Positions 34,599 through 44,134 are shown, counted from the first letter of the stretch. The stretch is 64,000 bases of DNA from an uncultured Eubacteriales bacterium (GCA_900315315.1 OMYT01000001.1:124001-188000), one strand, 5' to 3'. A program made the numbers and translations. Notes: a model not told the origin generated them from the sequence alone.

Positions 34599-35321
34599 AT
34601 GAAAACCATCGTGTATAATGATCAGCAGGAAGAAAACAACAAATATGAATATGAATGTGATCCTCTTGATCAGGAAGAAAATTCTTTTCCCAGCTGTTAT
34701 AAAGAATTAACAGACGAGGAAATAGTGCAATTATGCCATAACGGGGACTCAATGGCAGAAGAATTTCTGCTGAATAAGTACAAAAATTTTGTCAGATCAA
34801 AAGCAAGAAGTTATTTTTTGATCGGTGCCGATCATGAAGATATCGTTCAGGAAGGAATGATTGGATTGTATAAAGCCATCCGAGATTTTAAGCAGGAAAA
34901 GTTAAGTTCTTTCCGTGCGTTTGCCGAACTTTGTATTACAAGACAAATTATTACTGCTATTAAGACAGCAACCAGACAAAAGCATATCCCATTGAACAGT
35001 TATGTCTCGCTTAACAAACCTTTATATGACGAAGAAAGCGACAGGACTTTGCTTGATATCCTGATGGAAGGTACAACAAGCAATCCCGAGGAAATGATTA
35101 TTAACCAGGAAAATCTCGGAACAATTCACCAAAAGATCAATGAAGTTCTTTCAGGACTTGAACAAGAAGTGCTAACCGCATATCTTGACGGAAAGAGTTA
35201 TCAGGAAATCGCTGAAGCATTGGGAAGGCATGTCAAAAGCATCGATAATGCGCTGCAAAGGGTCAAACGTAAACTTGAAAAATATCTTGAAGAAACGGCT
35301 GGATATAAACCGATGGATTAG
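34599..35321 (+). CDS. sigH: RNA polymerase sigma-H factor
   Basis: Alternative sigma factor of the SigH type (early sporulation and stationary-phase genes in Bacillus). The 240-residue protein has region 2 (YFLIGADHEDIVQEGMIGLY, then KAIRDFKQEKLSSFRAFAEL, FITRQIITAIK-like) and a region 4 helix-turn-helix (AYLDGKSYQEIAEALGRHVK, SIDNALQRVKRKL). The N-terminal 35 residues are acidic and less conserved. The ATG at 34599 has GGAG directly adjacent, so a GTG four codons later may be the true start. It ends in a 4-base overlap with a convergent anti-sigma candidate. Confidence 0.94.
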   Translation: MKTIVYNDQQEENNKYEYECDPLDQEENSFPSCYKELTDEEIVQLCHNGDSMAEEFLLNKYKNFVRSKARSYFLIGADHEDIVQEGMIGLYKAIRDFKQEKLSSFRAFAELCITRQIITAIKTATRQKHIPLNSYVSLNKPLYDEESDRTLLDILMEGTTSNPEEMIINQENLGTIHQKINEVLSGLEQEVLTAYLDGKSYQEIAEALGRHVKSIDNALQRVKRKLEKYLEETAGYKPMD

Positions 35322-35872
35322 TCTTTTGTATTCTCAAACAGTTCAAAGAACAAATCACATCTTCGTATACCATCAGCCCATCCAATATACGGAGGTTGTA
35401 CAGGAACAACGAAACATATCCCATCTGAGCAATAGATATTTAAATTATCATTCATAGAAATATGATCATCAGAAACATTAGACGAATCAGACCGTATAGC
35501 ATTAATTAATGGTTCAAGCTGATCATTTTCGATTTTTTTGCCATCGGAGCAGCGAACAATGGATTTGACGGGTAATGAAACAATATCTGTATATGAAACA
35601 GGAACAGTTTCACTGTTTCCGGCAGTAAAGGAATGAATTAAATGTTGTTCTTCCATAGGTATCGGTTTTTTCCCATTCAGGAGAAAAACACAAAAAATCA
35701 TCACCGCAACAGACGAAATAAGAAGCGGAACCAAGCGACGTAATTGTATATGAGAGTTAGATTTTTCTTCCTGAACAGCAGCTTTCAGTATTTTTGATTT
35801 AAGAGATTCATTTGCTTTAAGACCGTCAAGAGCCCGATTGGTAACCTCAGGCAGGTTTTCGAGCTTGATCAA
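35318..35872 (-). CDS. Probable membrane-anchored anti-sigma factor
   Basis: Unrecognised 184-residue protein coded in a 4-base overlap directly after an ECF sigma gene, which is the standard place for its cognate anti-sigma factor. The first 45 residues are cytosolic-type and charged, a single membrane helix lies at about 46-67 (RRLVPLLISSVAVMIFCVFL), and about 115 residues are outside, with two cysteines (YCSDGICF region). No zinc-binding HxxxCxxC motif is seen in the N-terminal part, so it is not of the ZAS class. The name rests on context and topology, not on sequence similarity. Confidence 0.6.
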   Translation of the reverse strand: MIKLENLPEVTNRALDGLKANESLKSKILKAAVQEEKSNSHIQLRRLVPLLISSVAVMIFCVFLLNGKKPIPMEEQHLIHSFTAGNSETVPVSYTDIVSLPVKSIVRCSDGKKIENDQLEPLINAIRSDSSNVSDDHISMNDNLNIYCSDGICFVVPVQPPYIGWADGIRRCDLFFELFENTKD

Positions 35873-36387
35873 CGACTTTCATCTCCTTCCAGTTCTTTCT
35901 GCAATTTATTTCTTGCACGGCTCAGTCTTGAAGAAACAGTACCTTCTGCAATTCCGAGCATACCGGAAATTTCCGTTACGCTGAAGCCCTGGTAATAAAA
36001 CAGAAGAACAACTTCCTTGAATTCAGGACGCAGATGGTTTACAGCTTCCGCAAGGGCGTATTTATCAGCTGTCGTACCGATTTCATCAGGAGCCGGAAAC
36101 AGTTCAAAAGCAGGATGACCAAGAACAATTTTTTTAAACCACGAGCCACGCCAGATGTCTCGACATCTGTTTAAGGCTACTTTGAATAACCAGGCTTTTT
36201 CCCGACCTTGCTCAAGTTCCGGTTGATTCGTAATTAATTTAACAAAAACATCCTGCATCACATCTTCAGCCTGTTCCCGATTCCCCAGATAATAATATGA
36301 AACACGGAGTACATCAGTTGCATATAGTCTGTACAACTCATCAAATGACAGCGGCATTGAATTGACCGGTTCATCTATTTCTTTCAA
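35869..36387 (-). CDS. ECF-family RNA polymerase sigma factor
   Basis: A 172-residue extracytoplasmic-function sigma factor with only regions 2 and 4: LYRLYATDVLRVSYYYLGN, EQAEDVMQDVFVKLI, and the helix-turn-helix FSVTEISGMLGIAEGTVSSRLSRARNKLQ. It would direct transcription in response to an envelope signal released by the partner protein. The start is TTG at 36387 with AAAGGTG upstream; a TATAAA-like box lies further up. The target promoters were not identified. The gene is divergent from the glycogen operon. Confidence 0.88.
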   Translation of the reverse strand: MKEIDEPVNSMPLSFDELYRLYATDVLRVSYYYLGNREQAEDVMQDVFVKLITNQPELEQGREKAWLFKVALNRCRDIWRGSWFKKIVLGHPAFELFPAPDEIGTTADKYALAEAVNHLRPEFKEVVLLFYYQGFSVTEISGMLGIAEGTVSSRLSRARNKLQKELEGDESR

Positions 36388-36743
36388 TCAATACACACCT
36401 TTCCATATTTATAACGATATAAAATCATATTTACTTCCGCAGATTTATAAATTTCATTTGAACTTACATTTTCCAATTGGAGAAGATGCCGAAACAATCA
36501 TTTTTTTCAGATTCTATCTCTCAATGTTCTCAACTCCTCCCGAAACTGAATAATACTATTTTTACTGCCCGGAAGCAAGAAAAGTTGAGATAAATACAGA
36601 TTTTTATGCAATTTCATTGAATTATACTTGACGAATACAACCTGAAAAAGGTAAAATACAATAAACTAAAAACAGTTCATTATACCTTACGAAATAATGT
36701 ATCTGTTGGCATTGAGACAAAATTAAAAGGAGTGTGTAAATTC
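36388..36743. other. Intergenic region between the ECF sigma gene and glgC
   Basis: About 356 bases with no gene. It is AT-rich with several T- and A-tracts. The glgC promoter lies at 36628-36657 and the ECF gene's own upstream signals near 36400-36425. No hairpin terminator, riboswitch or repeat was recognised in the middle part. Confidence 0.7.
36628..36657 (+). promoter_or_regulatory. Promoter of the glgC-glgD-glgA operon
   Basis: TTGACG (36628-36633), 18-base spacer, TAAAAT (36652-36657). It gives a leader of about 80 bases before the GTG at 36744. Confidence 0.65.
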
Positions 36744-37928
36744 GTGTTAAGAAAAAAAACATGTATTGCAATGCTTTTGGCAGGTGGGCAGGGAAGCCGG
36801 CTCGGTATCCTGACGAAAAATGTAGCCAAGCCGGCAATTCCGTTCGGCGGCAAATATCGGATTATCGATTTTCCGCTTAGTAACTGTACCAACAGCGGTA
36901 TTGACACTGTAGGCGTTCTAACCCAGTATCAACCTCTTGAACTAAATGCATATATTGGCAGCGGTGCTCCCTGGGATCTGGATATCTCAAACGGTGGTGT
37001 TTTTGTTTTGCCCCCATATCAAAAAGCCACCAGCCTTGAATGGTATAAAGGAACTGCGAACGCCATATACCAGAATATGGCATTTATTGAACAGTATAAT
37101 CCCGATTATGTATTGATCCTCAGTGGTGACCACATTTATAAGATGGATTATAATGCGATGCTGGATTTCCATATCCGCAATGGTGCTGACGCAACAATTG
37201 CCGTACGGGAAGTTCCATGGGATGAAGCTTCTCGCTTCGGCATCATGAATACCGATTCAGAAGGTAAAGTCGTTGAGTTTGAAGAAAAACCCAAAAATCC
37301 AAAAAGCAATAAGGCATCAATGGGAGTTTATATTTTCACTTGGGAAAAGCTTCGTCATTATCTGACAGAAGACGAGGCCGACAAGAAGAGTTCAAACGAT
37401 TTCGGTAAAAACATTATACCGAACATGCTTAAAGACAAACAAATTCTGTATGCTTATGATTTTGTCGGTTACTGGAAAGATGTCGGAACAATCGAAAGTT
37501 TATGGGAAGCAAATATGGATCTGCTAGAAAATCCAATGCCAATTGATATGCACGATAAAAAGTGGCGGATTTTCGCCAGAAATCCCGGTATGGCACCACA
37601 TTATATCGCTGAAGGGGCTACTGTTTCGGACTCCCTGATTACAGAAGGATGTGAAGTATACGGTAAAGTCAATCATTCCATTCTTTTTGCAGGCGTTATC
37701 ATTGAAGAAGGTGCAGATGTTGAATACAGTGTTATTATGCCCGGCAGCATCATTCGTCGCGGTGCAGTTGTACGAAGAACAATCGTTGCAGAAAATGCAA
37801 TTGTCAGCGCAGGTGCTATTGTAGGCGAGGAAAAAGGGAATATTGCTGTTGTTGGACAAGGCATCAACGTTCCTGCAGGAGCTTCTGTCAGTGCTGGTCA
37901 ACAAGTTGATGAGAACACGGAATTTTAA
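36744..37928 (+). CDS. glgC: Glucose-1-phosphate adenylyltransferase, catalytic subunit
   Basis: Makes ADP-glucose from ATP and glucose-1-phosphate, the committed step of glycogen synthesis. The 394-residue protein starts [20 protein letters not shown], then [20 protein letters not shown], has the glucose-1-phosphate region [20 protein letters not shown] and [15 protein letters not shown], and ends in a left-handed beta-helix (residues about 290-390). The GTG at 36744 ([10 protein letters not shown]) is preferred over the GTG at 36732, which overlaps AAGGAG. In Firmicutes GlgC pairs with GlgD, encoded next, in a heterotetramer. Confidence 0.95.
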   Translation: MLRKKTCIAMLLAGGQGSRLGILTKNVAKPAIPFGGKYRIIDFPLSNCTNSGIDTVGVLTQYQPLELNAYIGSGAPWDLDISNGGVFVLPPYQKATSLEWYKGTANAIYQNMAFIEQYNPDYVLILSGDHIYKMDYNAMLDFHIRNGADATIAVREVPWDEASRFGIMNTDSEGKVVEFEEKPKNPKSNKASMGVYIFTWEKLRHYLTEDEADKKSSNDFGKNIIPNMLKDKQILYAYDFVGYWKDVGTIESLWEANMDLLENPMPIDMHDKKWRIFARNPGMAPHYIAEGATVSDSLITEGCEVYGKVNHSILFAGVIIEEGADVEYSVIMPGSIIRRGAVVRRTIVAENAIVSAGAIVGEEKGNIAVVGQGINVPAGASVSAGQQVDENTEF

Positions 37929-37965
37929 AAAAATCCAGAAGAATATGAAAGGATGAGTTTATAAT

Positions 37966-39087
37966 ATGAAGGACGTAATGGGAATCATTTATACCGGAGA
38001 AAACGATGCCCTGCTTCGTGAACTGACTATTGTCAGAGCCATCGCAGCGCTTCCCGTCGCCGGTCGTTTCCGCGTGATCGACTTTCTGGTTTCCAGTATG
38101 GTGAATGCCGGAATCAGAAATATAGGCATTATCATGCAAAAAAACTATCACAGCCTGATGGATCACCTCGGATCCGGAAAGGAATGGGATCTGCACGGAA
38201 AGATTAATGGCCTGCATATTCTTCCGCCGTTCCTGACGAGAGAAAATGTTGGTTTATATCCCGGATTTCTTGATGCTCTTCGTTCAAATAATGATTATTT
38301 ATCCAGAAGTAAACAAGAACTGATTGTTCTCAGCAACAGTAGTATCATATACAACGCTCATCTGGATGAAATGATATCCTTCTATCAAAGTACAGGAGCT
38401 GATATTACTCTTTTATATACAAAAGATCCATCTCTGAGAAGAGATGAGTATGGTACATATCTTTCAGTTGACGAGGTCGGAAATGTTCTGGATCTGGAGG
38501 TTCAACCAACGCACCCGACATATGAAAATACTTTTATGCAAGTGCTTGTTATGAAACGTGAATTCCTTCGTGACATGGTAGATAAAGCTGTTGCTCATGG
38601 TCTTCACAGCCTTGACAGGGATCTTCTTCTTCGCCTGGTGCAAGAAAAACAGGCAAAAGTAAATGCATACGAATATAAAGGAATGTGCTGGAATATTGAT
38701 TCTGTTCAAAGCTATTTCAGGTTCAATCTTGATGTGCTGGATCCGATTAAAAGAAAAGGACTTTTCAGAGAGGATTTACCTGTCTATACGAAAGTCCGTG
38801 ATGAAATGCCCACCTACTACGGAGATCATTGTAAGACAATTAATTCAATGCTTGCTGATGGCTGCCAAATTGAAGGAACAGTAGAAAACAGCGTCCTTTT
38901 CCGTGGCGTAAAGATTTCTCCCAATGCCTATGTAAAAAATTGTATTATTATGCAGGACGGACAGGTTCAGGAAGGCGCTTATCTCGAAAACTGCATTCTG
39001 GACAAACAGGCAGTGATCAAACGGAATGCCCGTCTTATTGGCCCGGAAGCATATCCGATTGTAATTGCTAAAAACGTTGTTATCTGA
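37966..39087 (+). CDS. glgD: Glucose-1-phosphate adenylyltransferase regulatory subunit GlgD
   Basis: Non-catalytic partner of GlgC that modifies its activity in Firmicutes; 373 residues. It keeps the fold (LPVAGRFRVIDFLVSSMVNA, GIRNIGIIMQKNY) but the N-terminal pyrophosphorylase loop GGxGxRL is absent, replaced by MGIIYTGENDALLRELT, which is diagnostic for GlgD. The C-terminal left-handed helix is present (NSVLFRGVKISPNAYVKNCI). The start follows AAAGGATGAG, 37 bases after glgC. Confidence 0.93.
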   Translation: MKDVMGIIYTGENDALLRELTIVRAIAALPVAGRFRVIDFLVSSMVNAGIRNIGIIMQKNYHSLMDHLGSGKEWDLHGKINGLHILPPFLTRENVGLYPGFLDALRSNNDYLSRSKQELIVLSNSSIIYNAHLDEMISFYQSTGADITLLYTKDPSLRRDEYGTYLSVDEVGNVLDLEVQPTHPTYENTFMQVLVMKREFLRDMVDKAVAHGLHSLDRDLLLRLVQEKQAKVNAYEYKGMCWNIDSVQSYFRFNLDVLDPIKRKGLFREDLPVYTKVRDEMPTYYGDHCKTINSMLADGCQIEGTVENSVLFRGVKISPNAYVKNCIIMQDGQVQEGAYLENCILDKQAVIKRNARLIGPEAYPIVIAKNVVI

Positions 39088-39111
39088 AAATCAGAGGAGG
39101 CCTGCAAACAA

Positions 39112-40605
39112 ATGAAGATTCTTTTTGCCGCCAGCGAATCCGTTCCATTTGTTAAAACAGGAGGTCTAGGCGATGTCGTCGGAGCGCTTGCTCCGGTACT
39201 TGCCAAAGAAGGCCATGATGTTCGTGTCGTTATACCAGAATTCAATACGATACCGCAGGAATATTTACAAAAACTTAATCACATATGTGATTTTGAAGTT
39301 CAACTCGGCTGGAGACGGCAATACTGTGGTGTTGAAATGTTGGAAAAAGACGGTGTAAAATGGTATTTTATTGACAATAAATACTATTTCGGCCGCCCAT
39401 ATATATACGGTATGGGCGGAGATGAATATGAACGCTTCGGATTCTTCTGCAGAGGCGTTTTAAATATGCTTCCATTGATAGATTTCCAGCCGGATGTGAT
39501 TCATGCACATGATTGGCAGAGCGGTATGATCCCTGCACTGCTGAAGATTCAATACGCTCATTTGCCTTTCTATGCTAATATCAAAACAGTTTTTACGATA
39601 CACAATCTTCAGTATCAGGGGATTTTTGGAATTCGTGAGGTTCAGGATATTCTGGGTCTTGGAGACAGCCTTTGGACTGAAGACAAACTGGAATGCTTCG
39701 GATGTGCTAATTTTTTGAAAGCAGCATTGGTTTACACAGATCTGATAACAACCGTAAGCCCTTCGTATGCAGAAGAAATTCAGACTGCCTATTATGGTGA
39801 AAGGCTGGATGGCTTGCTTCGTGCAAGAAGCAAAGATTTATTCGGTGTTTTAAACGGTATCGATATAAATGAGTATAATCCTGAAACTGATAAAAAAATT
39901 GCTCAGAATTATTCATTCGAACATCTTGATGGAAAAGCAGTATGTAAAAGAGCTCTTCAGGAAGAACTTGGTCTTGATATTAAAGAAGATACACCGCTCA
40001 TTGGTATGGTTGGCCGTCTGAGTAATCAAAAAGGTCTTGATCTTGTTGACTACGTAATCGCAGATATTATGCGGCAGGATGTTCAGCTGGTAGTACTCGG
40101 AATGGGAGAAGGCAGATATTTTAATCTTTTCAGCTGGGCGGAATCCGAATACAAAGGAAGAGTTGCTGCTCGGTTTACCATGGATCATGCAATTGCACAT
40201 AAAATATACGCCGGATCTGATTTATTCCTTATGCCCAGTCAGTTCGAACCTTGCGGATTGAGTCAAATGATTGCCATGAGATACGGTACGATTCCGATTG
40301 TTCGCGAAACCGGAGGACTTCGCGATACAGTGCTGAGTTACAATGAATTCAACGGCGACGGAAACGGATTTACATTCTTTAACTATAACGCACATGATAT
40401 GCTTCATACAATTGAAAGGGCAACCGAATATTTTCATAATCAACGCAGCATTTGGCAAAATCTTCAGGACAGAGGAATGCATGGTGATTACAGCTGGAAT
40501 CGTTCTGCTCAGGAATATCTTAAGCTTTACGAATCACTCTTTTCATCAAAAACCCCGGAAGAAGAAAAAGAAACAGAACCGAATCCGGTGGTTGTCGACA
40601 TTTAA
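39112..40605 (+). CDS. glgA: Glycogen synthase (ADP-glucose type)
   Basis: GT5-family enzyme adding glucose from ADP-glucose to the growing alpha-1,4-glucan. The 497-residue protein begins with the KTGGL motif (ASESVPFVKTGGLGDVVGAL) and has HAHDWQSGMIPALLK, TIHNLQYQGIFG, GMVGRLSNQKGLDLVDYV and the donor-site FEPCGLSQMIAMRYGTIPIV, followed by ETGGLRDTV. Length is normal for the family. It follows glgD by 24 bases with GAGGAGG, and ends at a strong hairpin (40623-40657). A branching enzyme and phosphorylase are not in the window. Confidence 0.97.
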   Translation: MKILFAASESVPFVKTGGLGDVVGALAPVLAKEGHDVRVVIPEFNTIPQEYLQKLNHICDFEVQLGWRRQYCGVEMLEKDGVKWYFIDNKYYFGRPYIYGMGGDEYERFGFFCRGVLNMLPLIDFQPDVIHAHDWQSGMIPALLKIQYAHLPFYANIKTVFTIHNLQYQGIFGIREVQDILGLGDSLWTEDKLECFGCANFLKAALVYTDLITTVSPSYAEEIQTAYYGERLDGLLRARSKDLFGVLNGIDINEYNPETDKKIAQNYSFEHLDGKAVCKRALQEELGLDIKEDTPLIGMVGRLSNQKGLDLVDYVIADIMRQDVQLVVLGMGEGRYFNLFSWAESEYKGRVAARFTMDHAIAHKIYAGSDLFLMPSQFEPCGLSQMIAMRYGTIPIVRETGGLRDTVLSYNEFNGDGNGFTFFNYNAHDMLHTIERATEYFHNQRSIWQNLQDRGMHGDYSWNRSAQEYLKLYESLFSSKTPEEEKETEPNPVVVDI

Positions 40606-40622
40606 CTTATCAGCAGAAAGGC

Positions 40623-40657
40623 AAAATAAGGATGTGTCTATGGCACATCCTTATTTT
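40623..40657 (+). terminator. Terminator of the glycogen operon
   Basis: Perfect 14-bp inverted repeat AAAATAAGGATGTG / CACATCCTTATTTT with a 7-base loop, its right arm ending in TTATTTT. It ends 11 bases before the next gene's start codon, so that gene either depends on read-through or has its leader inside the hairpin. Confidence 0.75.
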
Positions 40658-40668
40658 GAAAGAATTCA

Positions 40669-41418
40669 TTGCGAGAATCAATATATCTACAGGAAGATGA
40701 AACAATCGAAGATCTGCAGCTTGGCGGTCTTTTGCTGATGCAAAAGAAAAAAGCTTTTCGATATGGTATGGATTCGGTACTGCTTGCAGATTTTGCCAAC
40801 ATACATCCGAAAGATATTACTTGTGATTTCGGTACAGGAAACGGGATACTTCCACTTCTCCTTATCGGAAGAGGAAAAGGACATTTTTTTCATGCTTTTG
40901 AAATTATTGACGATTCAGCTGAACTGGCACAGAGAAATGTTAAATTGAATCATTTGGAAGACCGAATCAAAATAATAAACGATGACGTTTCTGAGGCTTT
41001 CAAATATCTGGATTCCTGTAGTATTGACTCAATTATATGCAATCCACCATACAGTCAGGCAGCTTCTGCGATTATCAGTCCAAATGCCAATAAAGCAACA
41101 GCCAGAAATCAGAAAACCGATACACTTGATATTATGTTCAAGTCTGCATTCAATCTGTTAAAAGGGAAAGGCAAGTTTTTTCTTGTATATCCGGCTCCTC
41201 AAATGCTTTTTGTTATGAAAAAACTTCAAAAATATCATCTTGAGCCAAAAAGATTTCGTCTCGTTTATCCTTCTTTGCATAAACCAGCCAATCTTGTTCT
41301 GATTGAATCAGTAAAGGATGCAAAACAGACGCTTCATCCCATGCCTCCGCTGATTGTTTATGAAGGAAACGGGCTCTTGACAAGTGAATTGAAGTCTGTT
41401 TATCATATTAAGGATTAG
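40669..41418 (+). CDS. trmN6: tRNA1(Val) (adenine-37-N6)-methyltransferase-like protein
   Basis: SAM-dependent methyltransferase of 249 residues resembling the YfiC/TrmN6 family. The substrate-side N-terminus is LQLGGLLLMQKKKAFRYGMD, then SVLLADF; the SAM-binding motif is CDFGTGNGILPLLLIGRGKG, and the base-binding NPPY is in IICNPPYSQAAS. The C-terminal strands FFLVYPAPQM and RLVYPSLHKPANLVLIE match the family. The start is a TTG at 40669 with only a weak ribosome-binding site (GAAAG), so the start is uncertain. It is separated from glgA by the terminator and is followed by the flavoprotein after 39 bases. Confidence 0.85.
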   Translation: MRESIYLQEDETIEDLQLGGLLLMQKKKAFRYGMDSVLLADFANIHPKDITCDFGTGNGILPLLLIGRGKGHFFHAFEIIDDSAELAQRNVKLNHLEDRIKIINDDVSEAFKYLDSCSIDSIICNPPYSQAASAIISPNANKATARNQKTDTLDIMFKSAFNLLKGKGKFFLVYPAPQMLFVMKKLQKYHLEPKRFRLVYPSLHKPANLVLIESVKDAKQTLHPMPPLIVYEGNGLLTSELKSVYHIKD

Positions 41419-41457
41419 ACCGTGTTCTGTTTTTTTGGATCGAATGGAGGTATAAGT

Positions 41458-42702
41458 TTGAAATTGTATTATGATACAATTGTCATTGGTGGCGGTGCTG
41501 CCGGCATGGCAGCGGCCATTTCATCAGCAGAACACGGTAAAAAAACACTATTGCTGGAAAAAAGCGATCGTCTCGGAAGAAAGATATCAGCTTCAGGAAA
41601 TGGCCGCTGTAATTTAATGAATACAAACCCTCCCAAATATTACGGTGATACCATATTTGCAAATAAAGTTGTCCGCTATTGCAATTACAAAGACCTGATA
41701 TCATTTTTCAACAGATATGGTCTGTTGGTAAAAGAAAAAAATGAAGGACGAGTCTATCCGGTCACGATGCGTTCCGTCTCAGTACTCAACACGCTGCAGA
41801 ATGCTTTGAAAATGAATCATGTAGATGTGTTGTATAAAATTTATATTACAGAAATAACAAAAGCAGAGCATTTTTTTTGCTGCAAATCATATTCCGGTGA
41901 TGAATATGTTTCAGACGCACTCATTATATGTACGGGTGGAGCTGCTCAGAAAAAGCTGGGCGGTTCTATAGATGGATATCATTATCTTCAATCCTTGCAT
42001 CATCATCTAGAACCTGTTTTTCCATCGCTTGTTCCCGTCATTACAGATCCTAAAAGCATTTCAGGTCTAGCCGGTATACGTATATATTGCAAAATATCTT
42101 TAAAAGACGGATTTAAAACAATCCATCAGGAAGAGGGAGAGGTACTTTTCACAGAATATGGTCTCAGCGGCATTTGTGTAATGCAATGTTCCCGCTTTGT
42201 CAATAAAACCAAGCTCTATTTTGAACTTGATTTTTTATCATCAATTTTCGAAACACAAAATAAAGCCTTTAGAGAAATCACAGACAGAAGAGATCGATTC
42301 GGCAGCCTGTCACCAATAATGCTTCTGGAAGGTATTTTACTTCCAAAACTTGCTTTTGCTGTTTTGAAGCAGGCCAGTATTCCATTACGGGGAGAAACAG
42401 CGAACTCACTCAATGATGAAGATCTTCAAAAGATTATCAGCACAGCATATCATTATAAAGTTGAAGCTATTGATACAAAAAGTCTTGAGGATGCTCAGGT
42501 AACAGCAGGGGGGATCAGATGTGACGAATTCAATCCTCAAACACTTGAATCAAAAAAGATCAATGGTTTATTTGCTGCCGGTGAAATTCTGAATGTTGAC
42601 GGTGACTGCGGGGGGTTTAACCTTATGTTTGCTTTTGCATCCGGTATTATTGCAGGCGGTTTTCGAAAAGAAGAGACAAACATTGCGGAGGATGCGGAAT
42701 GA
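41458..42702 (+). CDS. NAD(P)/FAD-dependent oxidoreductase, HI0933/BaiN-like family
   Basis: Flavoprotein of 414 residues. The N-terminal dinucleotide-binding motif YYDTIVIGGGAAGMAAAISS is followed by the family signature LEKSDRLGRKISASGNGRCN, LMN, and the C-terminal VTAGGIRCDEFNPQTLESKK, INGLFAAGEILNVDGDCGGF. Related proteins are of unclear function; one (BaiN) reduces bile-acid intermediates in gut Clostridia, but that activity cannot be assumed. The start is TTG at 41458, seven bases after GGAGG; the longer frame lacks a site. The TetR gene starts within its last codons. Confidence 0.85.
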   Translation: MKLYYDTIVIGGGAAGMAAAISSAEHGKKTLLLEKSDRLGRKISASGNGRCNLMNTNPPKYYGDTIFANKVVRYCNYKDLISFFNRYGLLVKEKNEGRVYPVTMRSVSVLNTLQNALKMNHVDVLYKIYITEITKAEHFFCCKSYSGDEYVSDALIICTGGAAQKKLGGSIDGYHYLQSLHHHLEPVFPSLVPVITDPKSISGLAGIRIYCKISLKDGFKTIHQEEGEVLFTEYGLSGICVMQCSRFVNKTKLYFELDFLSSIFETQNKAFREITDRRDRFGSLSPIMLLEGILLPKLAFAVLKQASIPLRGETANSLNDEDLQKIISTAYHYKVEAIDTKSLEDAQVTAGGIRCDEFNPQTLESKKINGLFAAGEILNVDGDCGGFNLMFAFASGIIAGGFRKEETNIAEDAE

Positions 42703-43424
42703 AAAAAGGAGATATCAAAAAGCAGGAGATTATTCAAACTGCAGAATCGCTTTTCTGCCGTAATGGATATGAACAAACCAGTATCCAGGATATTCTGAAT
42801 CAACTACATACAAGCAAAGGCAGTTTTTACCATCATTTTGTCAGCAAAGAAGCCTTGCTTGAAACAATTTGTCTGAAAAGAGCAGAACAAAGTCTTGATA
42901 ATATATTGAAAAAATCTGAAGAAAGTCAAAGTGCCACGGAAAAACTAGATATTCTTCTGACAGCTATGATTCCACTTCATGATGAAAAACTTTCCTTTAT
43001 CATGATGCTTTTACCGATATTCATTTTACCTGATGGAAAGAGCTTTAAATCATCTTATTGTGATTCACTGAGAATTATCTTCCATTCTGTTATAAGAGAT
43101 ACAATTGATGAAGGAATCAATGCCCATGAAATGATTTGTGAAAATTCAGATGTATTATCTGACATTATTATTTCATTAACAAATCAGCTTTGGGTATCTA
43201 TGTGTGATATAATTATCAAAAATGAAACCGAATCAAAAGAAACAGATTTGTCCGTACTTCTTCACATCACAGAACAATACAGAAATTCTGTCGAAAGATT
43301 GCTCTCTGTTCCTTACGGAAGTATCATCCTGATTGACATTCCGTTACTTAAGGGGTTAATGGATCAAATCCATATTCACTGGAATACAAAAAACACAAAA
43401 TTATTAAAGGAGGAAAAAACATGA
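42699..43424 (+). CDS. TetR/AcrR-family transcriptional regulator
   Basis: A 241-residue repressor-type protein. The N-terminal helix-turn-helix is IIQTAESLFCRNGYEQTSIQ, DILNQLHTSKGSFYHHFVSK. The rest is a helical ligand-binding domain with no recognised effector. It is longer than the usual 190-220 residues. It overlaps the flavoprotein gene (ATGA) and the deoD gene (ATGA), so it is translated from the same message as both; the target and inducer are unknown. A weak ribosome-binding site (GCGGAGGATGCGGA) lies before the ATG. Confidence 0.88.
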   Translation: MKKGDIKKQEIIQTAESLFCRNGYEQTSIQDILNQLHTSKGSFYHHFVSKEALLETICLKRAEQSLDNILKKSEESQSATEKLDILLTAMIPLHDEKLSFIMMLLPIFILPDGKSFKSSYCDSLRIIFHSVIRDTIDEGINAHEMICENSDVLSDIIISLTNQLWVSMCDIIIKNETESKETDLSVLLHITEQYRNSVERLLSVPYGSIILIDIPLLKGLMDQIHIHWNTKNTKLLKEEKT

Positions 43425-44134
43425 GTCATTCACCCATTCCAACACCTCACATCAATGCACCTGCCGGAGCATTTGCTGAAACAGTTCTTATGCCCGGAGA
43501 TCCTCTGCGCGCAAAGTTTATCGCAGAAAATTACCTGGAGAATCCCGAACTTGTCAATAATCTTCGTGGAGTTCAAGGTTATACCGGAAACTGGAACGGA
43601 AAAAGCGTTTCTGTTATGGCCAGCGGAATGGGATGTCCGTCTATCGGAATCTATTCCTATGAACTGTTTCATTTTTATAATGTAAAAAACATCATACGAA
43701 TTGGTTCTGCAGGAGCAATTTCTCCGGAACTGAAACTGAAGGACATTGTGATCGGGATGAGTGCGTATACAGATTCCGGATATATAAACAGCTTTGACTT
43801 TAAAGGCAACCTTGCGCCCTGCTGCAGCTATGAATTACTGATAAAAGCAGTTGAGGCTGGAAAGAAACTTGATTGTAATGTTGTCTGCGGTCCAATCTTC
43901 TCTTCGGATATCTTCTATACCGGGAAAAACATACAGCCGGAACTATGGGAACTCGGGATTCTGGCTGTGGAAATGGAGGCTGCAGCTTTATATCTGAATG
44001 CTGCAAGAGCCAAGAAAAACGCTCTGGTTATTTGTACCATTTCTGACAGCCTGGTAACCGGTGAAGAACTTTCAGGAGAAGAAAGGCAAGTCGGTTTCCG
44101 CAATATGATGGAAATGGCACTTTCTATCGCATAA
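43421..44134 (+). CDS. deoD: Purine nucleoside phosphorylase DeoD
   Basis: Trimeric/hexameric-type phosphorylase of 237 residues that cleaves purine (deoxy)ribonucleosides with phosphate for salvage. The family motifs are HINAPAGAFAETVLMPGDPL, RAKFIAENYLENPELVNNLR, GCPSIGIYSYELFHFY, IRIGSAGAISPELKLKDIVI and EMEAAALYLNAARAKKNALV. The ATG follows AAAGGAGG and overlaps the TetR stop. It ends before a bidirectional terminator at 44158-44190. Its coupling to a TetR gene and a flavoprotein is unusual. Confidence 0.96.
   Translation: MSHSPIPTPHINAPAGAFAETVLMPGDPLRAKFIAENYLENPELVNNLRGVQGYTGNWNGKSVSVMASGMGCPSIGIYSYELFHFYNVKNIIRIGSAGAISPELKLKDIVIGMSAYTDSGYINSFDFKGNLAPCCSYELLIKAVEAGKKLDCNVVCGPIFSSDIFYTGKNIQPELWELGILAVEMEAAALYLNAARAKKNALVICTISDSLVTGEELSGEERQVGFRNMMEMALSIA

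Noticed and set aside
36388-36743. Possible small RNA or riboswitch upstream of glgC
   Set aside because: The region is AT-rich with homopolymer runs but I found no stable hairpin series or known aptamer motif.
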